DNA of 59,240 bases from an uncultured Sutterella sp. (GCA_900544335.1 UQUS01000009.1:1-59240); one strand, 5' to 3'; counted from the stretch's first letter, positions 1 through 7,591 are shown. Numbers and translations are program-made. The notes: generated by a model from the sequence alone, not told the origin.

Positions 1-82
1 GTTCTAAATCAGGCCCAAAAAGCTAACACAGGAAAAATTCAGACGCCTGTTTATGAAAATGTCAGGGAGTTTGGGTAGAAAA

Positions 83-115
83 CGCTACACCCCTTGAGCA
101 ACAAGGGGTGTAGCG
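83..115 (-). terminator. Terminator behind the transposase gene
   Basis: Perfect 14-bp stem (83-96 with 102-115) and a 5-base loop. On the minus strand it is followed by TTTTC. It sits just downstream of the transposase stop codon and inside the left end of the IS. It could also block read-out or read-in of transcription. Confidence 0.75.
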
Positions 116-141
116 CTATTTATTTTTCAGTTTGCGCAGCA

Positions 142-1941
142 CTAAGCTTTAGGTTTTCCTGGGTAGACGGTCTTCAGCCTAAGCTTCTTGCGCAGACTCA
201 TGGGCGTTTCGTAACGGCAGGGAGGCTCCAGTCCAAAGGTGCGCAGCATGTCGTCAAAGCGGCTTTCGCTGGAATACAAACGCAGATACATCGGCACCTG
301 AGGATTCCCGTTGTCATAGGCCAGCAAAGCAGTACGCAGCGCCGTGTTAATCTCGTCATTGGTGATCTCTTGAAGCTTGCTCTTGAGCACGTGTCGAAGA
401 TACTTTTCAATGACCAAACTGATGAAGCAACTCATGAAGTGGCCTTCGATATGCTCCTTGGTCCAAACAAAGCAAGGACGTGCTTCCAACGTTGTCTTGC
501 TCACACGGAAACAGTCTTCAATCTGCCAAAGATGCCGGTAAATACCCATGATTTCTGATGGCGTCTTCGTTTCCAGATTGGTGCATACGGCGTAATACCC
601 GGCCCAACGACGGGCATCATCAATTTTGTCTTGATTCAGTCTGGGTTGACCCTCGCCTTTCGGGGTAACAATCAAGGACTTGTATCCTCGGCTGCTTGTC
701 AATGATGTCTTCTGATCCAAAGCCTTTTGAGCCTTTTCAATGCTGCATTCCAGATCAGCCAGATCTTTGTTGGCTCGTGCTTGAGAGTAGGAAACGATCC
801 AACGCACATCCATCTCTTCCACAGCTTTGCGTGACTGCGATTTACGACCGGTTTCCGGATTGATCCTAGTCTCATACAGAGGCTTTTTCATGGCCAGGGT
901 TTTATATCGGCACAGCACGACGCCGTCTTGTTCCGAAATCACATTCTCCCAATCGGCATCGTCGAGAATCTGATCCCGTTGCTCCTGTTTGCAGTTGCGG
1001 ATTTTTTGAGCCAGAACAAAATCGCACCCCATCTTTATAAGCTCGGTTAGATTCTCATTGGAGTTGAGTCCTCGGTCAGCAACCACAACCAGTTTCTTCA
1101 ACTCATAGTCTTTCCGAATTCGCTTGATCATGGGGAGCATCGTCGAGAATTCGGACGTATTGCCGAGAAACAAGTCGTAGTCAATGGGAATTCCATGCTC
1201 ATCCATCACCAAGCCCAACACCACCTGGACTTCGTTAACCTTGTGATCCTTGCTTAGACCGAAATTTCTGAGGTCGTCTGCTTTGCGGCTCTCGAATGCG
1301 TATGCGGTGACGTCATAAAAGGCAGCAGTGATGCTGCGCTTGAGTTTTTTGTTGATTTCCCTGTTGAGATGTTTGATGATGGCCGGCTTGTCCGCACTCA
1401 AACGATCCAAAACGCGGTAGACGACATTGAGATTATCAATGTCGCAGGGAATGATGTCGCTGTTACGAAATTCGAAAGCTTTCTTCTTACTACCGGGACG
1501 AAGAATGCGTTGTGCCGTCAACAGAAAAGCTGCCTGGTCGTACGAGTAGGAAATCTCGGTCTTGCTTTGCAGGTAACGGAAAACCTGCGGCAAGTTCAAA
1601 TCTTCCTTCCAAATCTGGCGCAACAAGGCCGACCCAATGTTGATCGGTTCGGCAAAACCGTAGTCGGTCGTCCCTTGGCTAATCGACTCGAGCCGACGAA
1701 TGCGGCTTTGTGCCGCATTTTCAAGATTTAGCGCGTAAGCCGCCTTGGCAGCTTCATTTTCCTGACGCACGCGCTCACGCAATTTCGCGACGTATTCGGG
1801 ATCTTTAGCTTCCAGCTGATCCAGCCTTCCGTGGTTTTCAATGACCTTGGAGCGCGGTTTGCCCTCAGCATTGCGATAGCTCTCGCAAACGCGAACGTAC
1901 TTATAGCCGTTGCAACTCATGATGGTGACATTACGGGACAT
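142..1941 (-). CDS. IS1634-family (IS4 superfamily) transposase
   Basis: 599 residues, the full length for IS1634-type DDE transposases. It catalyses cut-and-paste movement of the element. The N-terminal part (SNGYKYVRVCESYRN, roughly residues 9-25) is the usual opening of the family. A DDE/RNase H-like core follows, with AAFYDVTAYAFES (around 210) and VVVADRGLN (around 288) as the acidic positions. The C-terminal YRHLWQIEDCFRVSKTTLEARP block carries the conserved Y-(2)-R-(3)-E-(6)-K-like signature with its glutamate. The frame is open and undamaged, so the enzyme may be active. The coding sequence is less GC-rich than the block immediately to its right. Long antisense frames across it are shadows. 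Confidence 0.93.
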   Translation of the reverse strand: MSRNVTIMSCNGYKYVRVCESYRNAEGKPRSKVIENHGRLDQLEAKDPEYVAKLRERVRQENEAAKAAYALNLENAAQSRIRRLESISQGTTDYGFAEPINIGSALLRQIWKEDLNLPQVFRYLQSKTEISYSYDQAAFLLTAQRILRPGSKKKAFEFRNSDIIPCDIDNLNVVYRVLDRLSADKPAIIKHLNREINKKLKRSITAAFYDVTAYAFESRKADDLRNFGLSKDHKVNEVQVVLGLVMDEHGIPIDYDLFLGNTSEFSTMLPMIKRIRKDYELKKLVVVADRGLNSNENLTELIKMGCDFVLAQKIRNCKQEQRDQILDDADWENVISEQDGVVLCRYKTLAMKKPLYETRINPETGRKSQSRKAVEEMDVRWIVSYSQARANKDLADLECSIEKAQKALDQKTSLTSSRGYKSLIVTPKGEGQPRLNQDKIDDARRWAGYYAVCTNLETKTPSEIMGIYRHLWQIEDCFRVSKTTLEARPCFVWTKEHIEGHFMSCFISLVIEKYLRHVLKSKLQEITNDEINTALRTALLAYDNGNPQVPMYLRLYSSESRFDDMLRTFGLEPPCRYETPMSLRKKLRLKTVYPGKPKA

Positions 1942-2020
1942 GGGAAGACTCCAGAGTCAAATGATCGTTTTACCAATTATACAATTAGCGCTACATTATG
2001 GCTACTAAAAATGAAAAAAC

Positions 2021-2053
2021 AAACCCTCGCCAACTCAATGATGGCAAGGGTTT
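2021..2053. terminator. Hairpin at the right end of the IS
   Basis: 12-bp stem with one mismatch (2021-2032 with 2042-2053), lying between the transposase start and the right IS end. On the plus strand the stem ends in TTT. Together with the 83-115 hairpin it may insulate the transposase from outside transcription, a common IS arrangement. That function is inferred. Confidence 0.45.
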
Positions 2054-2078
2054 CAGAAGGATTTAAGGGGCTCTAAAC

Positions 2079-2092
2079 TGACAAACTCGGGA
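2079..2092. repeat. Left copy of 14-bp inverted repeat bounding a GC-rich block
   Basis: TGACAAACTCGGGA, an exact inverted match to 4483-4496. Beyond the 14 bases both copies continue into the block with GAAA(A)GCC after a 1-2 base gap. It coincides with the right end of the IS and with the switch from AT-rich IS sequence to GC-rich sequence. Confidence 0.75.
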
Positions 2093-2168
2093 GAAAGCCT
2101 ATCCGGACTTCACGACGAAGATCCTGACGGTCTGCCATGAAGGCACGACCGTGACGAAGGATGCGTAA
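2082..2168 (+). pseudogene. C-terminal remnant of a disrupted gene
   Basis: From the IS edge an in-frame run of 28 codons reads to a TAA at 2166-2168. It includes KAYPDFTTKILTVCHEG and ends in TTVTKDA. Codon use is GC-rich like the block to the right, and there is no start codon or ribosome site. It therefore looks like the 3' end of a gene whose front was removed by the IS or by recombination at its end. I do not recognise the family. Confidence 0.45.
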
Positions 2169-2193
2169 GCCTCGTTCATTGAGCGCTCAAACA

Positions 2194-2230
2194 AAACGGG
2201 GCCGGCAGTGCAAGGCTGCCGGTCCCGTTT
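2194..2230 (-). terminator. Terminator of the Fe-S/cytochrome b pair
   Basis: 15-bp stem with one G-U pair (2194-2208 with 2216-2230), GC-rich, loop of 7. On the minus strand it is followed by a TTTGTTTG run. It lies 24 bases beyond the cytochrome gene stop. Confidence 0.8.
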
Positions 2231-2253
2231 GTTTTGGAATCCGAAGTCGAAGG

Positions 2254-2898
2254 TCAACGATCCTTTTCCGGCTTCCAGAGCGAATGGCGGTGTGCGGCAT
2301 ATTTCGCGTCGACCGTGCCGTTCGTCATGCCCGGGAGAAGCGCGCGGTTGGGCTTGAAGAGGAAGGCGGCCATGTGTCCGATGAAGAGCACGATCGTAAG
2401 CGCCATGCCGAGATTGTGTCCCTGGGCAAGCCAGAAGAGTGCGGGATCGGGCAAATCCCAGCCCGCGAAGTTCTTGAGCGTCTTGAGAAGACCCGTTGCG
2501 ATGACAAGCGCGAACGCGCCGGCGAAAGCGGCCCAGGCGAGGCGCTGTTCAGGCAGATATTTGGCCGAAGGCGGTTCTTCGCCGCCCGTGATCATGGCCT
2601 TGACAATGGCGATGCTCGCCCGCATGTCTCCCTTCTTCGGAACAATGTCGAAGTCGCCTTCGAGCGCATGGATGAAGAGGTGGAAGAAGCAGAAGAACGT
2701 AAAGACCGCACCGGCGAGATAGTGAAGCTCGAGCGTCGTGAAGTATTCCGTTGTCCATGCACCCAGCGCATCGAGCCCGTAGCGCTTGGCGACCGGCATT
2801 TGCAGAATGCCCGTAAAGATGAGCGCGAAGCAGGAAAGCGCAATGCTCCAGTGAACAATTCTGTTGCGAAGTGGCTGTCGTTGGACGCGCATGATCAA
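2254..2898 (-). CDS. Formate-dehydrogenase-type cytochrome b (gamma) subunit
   Basis: 214-residue membrane protein of the cytochrome b/b6 FdnI/FdhC group, which passes electrons between a membrane quinone pool and a periplasmic oxidoreductase. Membrane segments are visible at about 16-36, 55-78, 118-140 and 158-178. Candidate haem-ligand histidines are in RIVHWS near the N-terminus, LHYLAG and FFHLFIH in helix 2, and GHNLGM and IGHMAAF near the C-terminus. The tail FKPNRALLPGM...HRHSLW is typical of the family. Its start overlaps the stop of the upstream Fe-S gene by 4 bp (ATGA), so the two are translationally coupled. No catalytic molybdo-subunit is present in the window. Confidence 0.85.
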   Translation of the reverse strand: MIMRVQRQPLRNRIVHWSIALSCFALIFTGILQMPVAKRYGLDALGAWTTEYFTTLELHYLAGAVFTFFCFFHLFIHALEGDFDIVPKKGDMRASIAIVKAMITGGEEPPSAKYLPEQRLAWAAFAGAFALVIATGLLKTLKNFAGWDLPDPALFWLAQGHNLGMALTIVLFIGHMAAFLFKPNRALLPGMTNGTVDAKYAAHRHSLWKPEKDR

Positions 2899-3854
2899 TT
2901 CTCCTTCCCGTCACGGCCACGACGGCGGCGGAGCATGACGGCGCCGCCGAGTGCGGCGATCGGCGCGGCGAGCGCAAGACCTGCGGAGACGGTGCCGGAG
3001 GCAAGCGCGGGCCTGGCGTTCGGAAAGCCCGGGCGTCCCTGGGTGTCGGATCCGACAGGGGCGCGGTGCGCCGCATCGATGGTCTCAAACGGAATGCTTG
3101 AGACGTACCACGTGGCCGTTCCGCCGTTTTCGGTTCGTCCGTAGACGTGTCGGCCGTTGAGAATTTCACCGAGCCTGGCGGTCATCTCTTCGAGCGTGCC
3201 GATCATCATGGCCTTTCTCGGGCAGGCAGGAATGCAGGCAGGCTGTTCGCCTTTGGAAAGGCGCTCGGCGCAGAGATCGCACTTGAACATGATGCCGCCG
3301 CCCGCAAACTTGGGCGCAACGTCGAGATAGAGGCCCACGCCGGCCTGGCGCTGCGGGATGTGCCACGGACACACGTCCCGGCATTTTGCACCGCCGAAGC
3401 AGACGTGCGCGTCGATGGCGACGGCGCCTTCCTTCGTCTTGTCGATGGCGCCGAAAGGACAGAGCTTGCGGCATGGTGCGTCGAAGCAGTGCATGCAGCG
3501 GCGCGGCAGATGAATGTCGTGGCCGTTGACGCTGAGCGTCTCGACGTAGAGGAGGTTGTAGGGCGTGAGACGGTCGATTTCGTCTCGGCGATCGGAAAAG
3601 TCTTCGAACTTTTTCTTCGGCCAGTAAGGCCGAATCGGCTTCTGAGGTTCCGGAATGCGGTCCTTGTTTTCCTTGCGGCAGGCGGATACGCAGAGCGGAA
3701 CGGCTCTGTCCCGGCATCCGTCGCAGCGGTCAAGGTCGATGATCGTGATGAGCTGGCCGCCAGTCCTGTTCGCGCCAGCCCGGGCCGCGTCCGCCGTGCA
3801 GACCAGAGCGGCGCCCGTCAGAACGGTGTGCCGCAGAAGGTTGCGTCTTTGCAT
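2895..3854 (-). CDS. Four-cluster ferredoxin-type electron-transfer subunit, Tat-exported
   Basis: 319 residues from the ATG at 3854. A TTG 24 bases upstream is possible, but the ATG puts the twin-arginine segment MQRRNLLRHTVL at the very N-terminus, followed by a hydrophobic stretch ending near ADAARA. Four cysteine groups would bind [4Fe-4S] clusters: C44/C47/C55/C59, then RRCMHCFDAPCRKLCP, HVCFGGAKCRDVCP and FKCDLCAERL...CIPACP. A C-terminal membrane anchor with an RRRRG tail follows. This layout is that of the beta subunit of periplasmic formate dehydrogenases and related molybdoenzymes. It should wire a missing catalytic subunit to the cytochrome b encoded next. The sequence is strongly GC-rich compared with genes after 4.5 kb. 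Confidence 0.85.
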   Translation of the reverse strand: MQRRNLLRHTVLTGAALVCTADAARAGANRTGGQLITIIDLDRCDGCRDRAVPLCVSACRKENKDRIPEPQKPIRPYWPKKKFEDFSDRRDEIDRLTPYNLLYVETLSVNGHDIHLPRRCMHCFDAPCRKLCPFGAIDKTKEGAVAIDAHVCFGGAKCRDVCPWHIPQRQAGVGLYLDVAPKFAGGGIMFKCDLCAERLSKGEQPACIPACPRKAMMIGTLEEMTARLGEILNGRHVYGRTENGGTATWYVSSIPFETIDAAHRAPVGSDTQGRPGFPNARPALASGTVSAGLALAAPIAALGGAVMLRRRRGRDGKEN

Positions 3855-3946
3855 GTCGGGGCATCTCGCAGATAACAATAAATCTATTGTAGCAAAAGAA
3901 CGAGACGGGACGCCTGATTCGTAATCAGCTGCCGTTCAGGGAGAAA

Positions 3947-4435
3947 TCAGGAGCGGACGGCGCCGGGATTCTGGAGAAGGGCTTCGGGGTGGCCGTAGCG
4001 CACGAGGCAGATCTCGCCTTCGCCGGCTTCGTAGATGATGCCGAGCGGATAGCCATCAACGGCGACGGGCACGTAGAGGCAGCCCGTCGTATCGACGGGA
4101 AGGGCGCCGACGGGCCTGCGGCGTTCGGTGATTTCGGTAAAGAGCGTTTCGAGCGCCTGAATGATGGCGGGGCGGCGCGTGTCGCCCACAATTGCCGACT
4201 TGTCGAAGCGGAACTGCTTCGTCTCGAGCAGTTCGAGCGGAGCGCCGCCGACGGGAAGAAGGCTCCCGCCCTCGCCGCTTGCGCGTTCTCGGGCGCGCCA
4301 GAGAAGCTTGGCCTGGGCTTCCTGCAGGGCGTTCATCGTGATGAGGGACGGACGAAGCTTTGTGTCCGTCGGTTCGGCGGACACCGCCGGATCCGAACCA
4401 TGATCGTCGTCTTCGGGCCAGAGATCGCCCTGCAC
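3947..4435 (-). CDS. Unrecognised protein, probably 5'-truncated
   Basis: Open frame of 162 codons from a GTG at 4435. It has no visible ribosome site and no better start. The same frame stays open upstream to the repeat at 4483-4496, reading for example GTKSRRHRAEAVCPGLF, and meets a TAG only outside the GC-rich block. That suggests the true 5' end was lost at the block edge. The middle has a charged helix (residues about 35-52). The C-terminal half (IVGDTRRPAIIQALETLF, then YVPVAVDGYPLGIIYEAG) looks like a small alpha/beta domain. I do not recognise the family. It ends 92 bases before the Fe-S gene and is in the same orientation, so it may have been an accessory gene of that oxidoreductase. 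GC content matches the block. Confidence 0.5.
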   Translation of the reverse strand: MQGDLWPEDDDHGSDPAVSAEPTDTKLRPSLITMNALQEAQAKLLWRARERASGEGGSLLPVGGAPLELLETKQFRFDKSAIVGDTRRPAIIQALETLFTEITERRRPVGALPVDTTGCLYVPVAVDGYPLGIIYEAGEGEICLVRYGHPEALLQNPGAVRS

Positions 4436-4482
4436 GAAGAGGCCGGGACAGACCGCTTCGGCACGGTGGCGGCGGCTTTTCG

Positions 4483-4496
4483 TCCCGAGTTTGTCA
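4483..4496. repeat. Right copy of 14-bp inverted repeat, joined to a solo IS-end-like sequence
   Basis: TCCCGAGTTTGTCA, an exact inverted copy of 2079-2092. Directly outside it, at 4499-4511, is TAGAAAACGCTAC, identical to 76-88 at the left end of the IS. GC content drops sharply to the right. Confidence 0.75.
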
Positions 4497-4551
4497 CCTA
4501 GAAAACGCTACCGGACAATAGTTTTTCGGACTTGTCTCTCCGACAAATTAA

Positions 4552-4583
4552 GACTATTAAAAATAACGTTATTTCTAATAGTC
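4552..4583. promoter_or_regulatory. 32-bp palindrome, candidate operator
   Basis: GACTATTA (4552-4559) and TAATAGTC (4576-4583) enclose a perfect 14-bp palindrome, AAATAACGTTATTT (4561-4574). The whole is symmetric except for one A/C pair. It lies 45 bases before the ATPase start, overlaps the likely -35 region, and is just upstream of a TATATT (4595-4600) that could serve as the -10. Its lack of a T-tract and AT-rich composition argue for a protein-binding site, not a terminator. Confidence 0.6.
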
Positions 4584-4628
4584 ATAAATTATGTTATATT
4601 TCAATGGTCTTAAGGAGAGCAAAGTCCT

Positions 4629-6029
4629 ATGTCCCGTTCTTTACCGTCTTCCCGCTTTTACGGGCGAGAAGCTGAATTAAGTCTATTACACCGGTTTCAA
4701 TCCGATGTCCGCGACAAGGGCATTAGCCGCTTTGTTGTCGTCACCGGTCGTCGCCGAGTCGGTAAAACACGACTGCTTGAGGAGGCTTTGCCGTCGGAGG
4801 CTTCGATGCCGACGATTTCAGGCTACATTGCCTCCCAATTGTCGGATCAAAATCTTTCAAACTTTGTCAAAGAAATCGAGCGTGTCTTGGCAATCCCCTA
4901 CCCCCTTGCCATTCGCAGCTTTGAGGAGGCTCTGGCTCTTGTCTTTCGCGAAGCACAGAATCGTCCGCTCACGCTCATCCTCGATGAGTTTCAAAACTTC
5001 AAAACGGTCGACCCGACAATCTTTGACTCCTTGCAAAGACTCTGGGACAGGAACCATCTAAAGTCCAAAATCCTTCTTGTTACCTGCGGGTCCGTAGCAA
5101 GCAGCATGCGCGAAATCTTCGAAAACGGCACCGCTCCGCTTTTCGCGCGAGAATCGGCCAATATTCACCTCGATCCTTTCTTTCCGGAACTTTTAAAGAC
5201 CATCTTTTCCGACTACAAAACCGACTTCAGCGGCGATGATTTGCTTGCGCTTTACACATTTACGGGGGGCGTGGCGCAATATGTCCAATCCTTCCTTTCT
5301 TCCGATGCATTCTCCTTTGATGCAATGCTTGAGCAAACGATGCGCTTTAACTCCGGACTGATTTCGGAGGCTCAACTCATGGTCAGCGCGGAATTCAAAG
5401 GGGCCGCTCCTCGGATGAATGAAATTCTGCTTGCCATTTGTCAGGGAAAGACAAAACGACCGGAACTTGCCTCTCTTTTTGATGTCAGCATTTCCGGTCA
5501 CCTTTTCCAACTGGAAAAACTCTACGGACTCATTGAGGTGACGGAGCCGCTCGGCGAGAACGGAGCCAAGCGCAAGCGCGGACGCTACACGATTACGGAT
5601 GAACTGCTGAATTTTTGGTACACCTTCTGTCTGCCGAATCTTCAGATGCTTCAAGTGTCCGACAAAAGTGCGCTCATGGAGTTGATTCGTGCCGGATATC
5701 CGACCTGGTCGGGACGAGCCCTGGAACGTCTGTACCGACGCCACTTCTGCAACTGCGGGCTTTTCACCGCTGTCGGTCCTTGGTGGGATAAAAAAGGCGA
5801 AAACGAAATCGATTTGGTTGCAGTCAACCCGACGCATCGGCACATTGTCTTTGCAGAGATTAAGCGAGACGAGTCCAAAATCCGACCGGACATACTTCGG
5901 AAACGAAGCGAAGTCTTCTTGCAATTTAACCCGCGATACGCTGACTTTGAGCGTGATTATCTGACCCTTTCCTTAAACGAGCTTTCGTCAACAGGAAAGT
6001 TGCCGTTTTCTAAATCGGACGGTGAGTAA
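4629..6029 (+). CDS. AAA-type ATPase (ATPase_2) fused to DUF234 nuclease-like domain
   Basis: 466 residues. The N-terminal P-loop domain has Walker A GRRRVGKTRL (about 40-49) and Walker B TLILDEFQNF (about 114-123). A winged-helix region follows (about 290-340), with KRGRYTITDELLNFWY leading into DUF234. The C-terminus has a PD-(D/E)xK-like pattern: ENEIDLVAVN, then IVFAEIKRDE. Members of this family are widespread in archaea and gut bacteria; their function is poorly defined, and some sit among defence or toxin-like genes. The ribosome site AAGGAG is at 4612-4617. The gene stands alone, convergent with the polymerase operon, and its promoter carries a large palindrome. It is AT-richer than the preceding block, in keeping with separate acquisition. 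Confidence 0.85.
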   Translation: MSRSLPSSRFYGREAELSLLHRFQSDVRDKGISRFVVVTGRRRVGKTRLLEEALPSEASMPTISGYIASQLSDQNLSNFVKEIERVLAIPYPLAIRSFEEALALVFREAQNRPLTLILDEFQNFKTVDPTIFDSLQRLWDRNHLKSKILLVTCGSVASSMREIFENGTAPLFARESANIHLDPFFPELLKTIFSDYKTDFSGDDLLALYTFTGGVAQYVQSFLSSDAFSFDAMLEQTMRFNSGLISEAQLMVSAEFKGAAPRMNEILLAICQGKTKRPELASLFDVSISGHLFQLEKLYGLIEVTEPLGENGAKRKRGRYTITDELLNFWYTFCLPNLQMLQVSDKSALMELIRAGYPTWSGRALERLYRRHFCNCGLFTAVGPWWDKKGENEIDLVAVNPTHRHIVFAEIKRDESKIRPDILRKRSEVFLQFNPRYADFERDYLTLSLNELSSTGKLPFSKSDGE

Positions 6030-6072
6030 CGCATCGATTTTTTCCAGGCCTGGGTCTAAAAAAAGGCAATTT

Positions 6073-6096
6073 CTTAGGGCATTACCACGCCCTAGG
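6073..6096 (-). terminator. Terminator of the Y-family polymerase operon
   Basis: 8-bp stem with one G-U pair (6073-6080 with 6089-6096), overlapping the polymerase stop codon. On the minus strand a T-run follows after about 10 bases (CCTTTTTTT). It lies in the short gap between two convergent genes. Confidence 0.6.
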
Positions 6097-7591
6097 CCTT
6101 GTGACCGCCGACCTGAGAATTGCGCTCCCGCGCCGTAGCACCGTCTTGGAAGTTCTTAGCCTTTAAAAGCGAATTTTTTCCGAAGCGCTCTTTGATCAGA
6201 AGCATGGCTTTTTGCATACGTCTTTCTCGGGAAAGCGCCTGTTCCTTTTGTTCGGAGGAAGCGACCGAATCACCGATTTGAGCAAAGAGGTCCGGCTGAA
6301 CGACAGTCGGCTTTTTCGGAAGGCTTCCTTCGGGAACAACATCGAGCGCCGCCAGAGCCAGGCGCCGCACCAAAAGAGTCTTGTCAGCAACTCGATTAAA
6401 GATTCGCAGGGCTGCGTCACACAACTCTTTTCCCGATGAGGTCGGCACCGCAAACATCTCTTTGCCGTGTGTCGGTTTCGGAAGTGTCCTGCCATAACTA
6501 TCGCGAACAACAGAACCCCGATACCGGCTCTTCCGTTTTGCATCCGTCAATTTCTCAACGTCATAGCCGACCGTTACTTCCAGACCGTGTGCGACAAGCC
6601 CCTTCTCGACAAGTTCCAAAGCTAGGGAATCGGCCATCTCCCAGGCCACAAGCCGAGCCTTATCCGTCTTATAAGGCTCAGCCAAAATCTGGCTGGACAT
6701 CCGACTGTGGGTATCTGCCGAATAGGCTTTGATATCGGCAATACCCACGCACTCCCATCCCCAGGCGTGATCGATTAAAAGCTCTGCATTAACCCCGAAT
6801 TGGTCAAAAAGTTTTTGCGGTGCCGTGAGTGAAAGTCTTGCCACGTCCCCCATCGTTTCTGCGCCGAGAGCAGCAAGGCGCGTCGCATAACCGCGCCCGA
6901 CACGCCAAAAATCCGTAATCGGTTTATGAGGCCACATTTCTCGCTTAAACGACTCTTCGGTTAGCTCGGCAATGCGCACACCGTCCTTATCAGCCGGCAT
7001 GTGTTTGGCCTTCACATCCATGGCAATTTTCGCCAAATATAGGTTCGTGCCGATACCGGCCGTAGCTGTAATGCCGGTCTCTTCGAAAACCGTCCGAACC
7101 ATGCGAAGTGCAAAATCCCGAGCCGACAAACCGTACGTTTTCAAATACGGCGTTGCGTCGATGAAAACCTCATCCACGGAATAACTGAAAATATCGTCCT
7201 CGGAGACAAACTTAAGATAAATCTCATAAATCTTGGCGCTATAGCGCATGTAGTAGGCCATGCGCGGGGGAGCGACGATGTAATCAAGTTCTAAGTTCGG
7301 GTCGGCAGCAAGCGACGGCGCGTCAACACTTTTCGCAGTCAAGATGTGGCTCGGGGCATTGACCTGACGCGTTCGGTTAATTTCTTTCACGCGAGAAACC
7401 ACTTCGAAAAGCCGAGCGCGTCCGGAGATTCCGTACGCTTTCAGGGACGGCGTCACGGCAAGGCAAATCGTCTTTTCCGTTCGAGACGCATCGGCCACAA
7501 CCAAATGTGTTTTTAAGGGATCGAGCCCTCGCTCTCGGCATTCGACCGAGGCATAAAAGGATTTCAAATCGATGGCGATGTAGCTTCTCAT
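6092..7591 (-). CDS. Y-family translesion DNA polymerase (UmuC/UvrX-like)
   Basis: 499 residues. It has the palm-domain motif YIAIDLKSFYASVECRERG at the N-terminus, with metal-binding Asp8, and the second catalytic motif SVDEVFIDATPYL around 137-150. Helix-hairpin-helix, thumb and little-finger regions follow. The N-terminus resembles the UvrX/YqjW type of Gram-positive bacteria, not the UmuC found with UmuD in most Proteobacteria. The start overlaps the YolD-like gene by 4 bp (ATGA), so the two are coupled, as in Firmicutes and their plasmids. The role is bypass of DNA lesions, presumably error-prone. I see no clear SOS box upstream. Confidence 0.88.
   Translation of the reverse strand: MRSYIAIDLKSFYASVECRERGLDPLKTHLVVADASRTEKTICLAVTPSLKAYGISGRARLFEVVSRVKEINRTRQVNAPSHILTAKSVDAPSLAADPNLELDYIVAPPRMAYYMRYSAKIYEIYLKFVSEDDIFSYSVDEVFIDATPYLKTYGLSARDFALRMVRTVFEETGITATAGIGTNLYLAKIAMDVKAKHMPADKDGVRIAELTEESFKREMWPHKPITDFWRVGRGYATRLAALGAETMGDVARLSLTAPQKLFDQFGVNAELLIDHAWGWECVGIADIKAYSADTHSRMSSQILAEPYKTDKARLVAWEMADSLALELVEKGLVAHGLEVTVGYDVEKLTDAKRKSRYRGSVVRDSYGRTLPKPTHGKEMFAVPTSSGKELCDAALRIFNRVADKTLLVRRLALAALDVVPEGSLPKKPTVVQPDLFAQIGDSVASSEQKEQALSRERRMQKAMLLIKERFGKNSLLKAKNFQDGATARERNSQVGGHKA

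Larger units (their letters stand above)
68..2092 (-). mobile_element. IS1634/IS4-type insertion sequence (ends approximate)
   Basis: A single long transposase gene is flanked by AT-rich non-coding ends that each carry a strong hairpin. The ends are judged from a shared outward motif, GAGTTTG. On the left it reads GAGTTTGGGTAGA from 68; on the right, read inward on the minus strand, it is GAGTTTGTCAGTTTAGA ending near 2086. The match is imperfect and I see no convincing target-site duplication, so the exact boundaries are uncertain by 10-20 bases. The roughly 2.0-kb size fits the family. Confidence 0.7.

Noticed and set aside
1..67. Possible coding sequence left of the IS
   Set aside because: Short, AT-rich and without a clear frame or recognisable product. 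It may be IS-adjacent non-coding sequence.
2161..3144. 327-codon plus-strand frame opposite the cytochrome and Fe-S genes
   Set aside because: Antisense shadow in GC-rich DNA. Composition is arginine/glutamate-rich with no domain, and the minus strand encodes clear proteins.
3147..3875. 242-codon plus-strand frame opposite the Fe-S gene
   Set aside because: Shadow of a gene with four cysteine clusters; no recognisable features of its own.
3989..4501. 170-codon plus-strand frame
   Set aside because: Opposes the minus-strand frame 3947-4435, which has the more natural protein composition. Both are weak; the minus frame matches the direction of its neighbours.
5193..5924. 243-codon minus-strand frame inside the ATPase gene
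   Set aside because: Shadow of the AAA/DUF234 gene.
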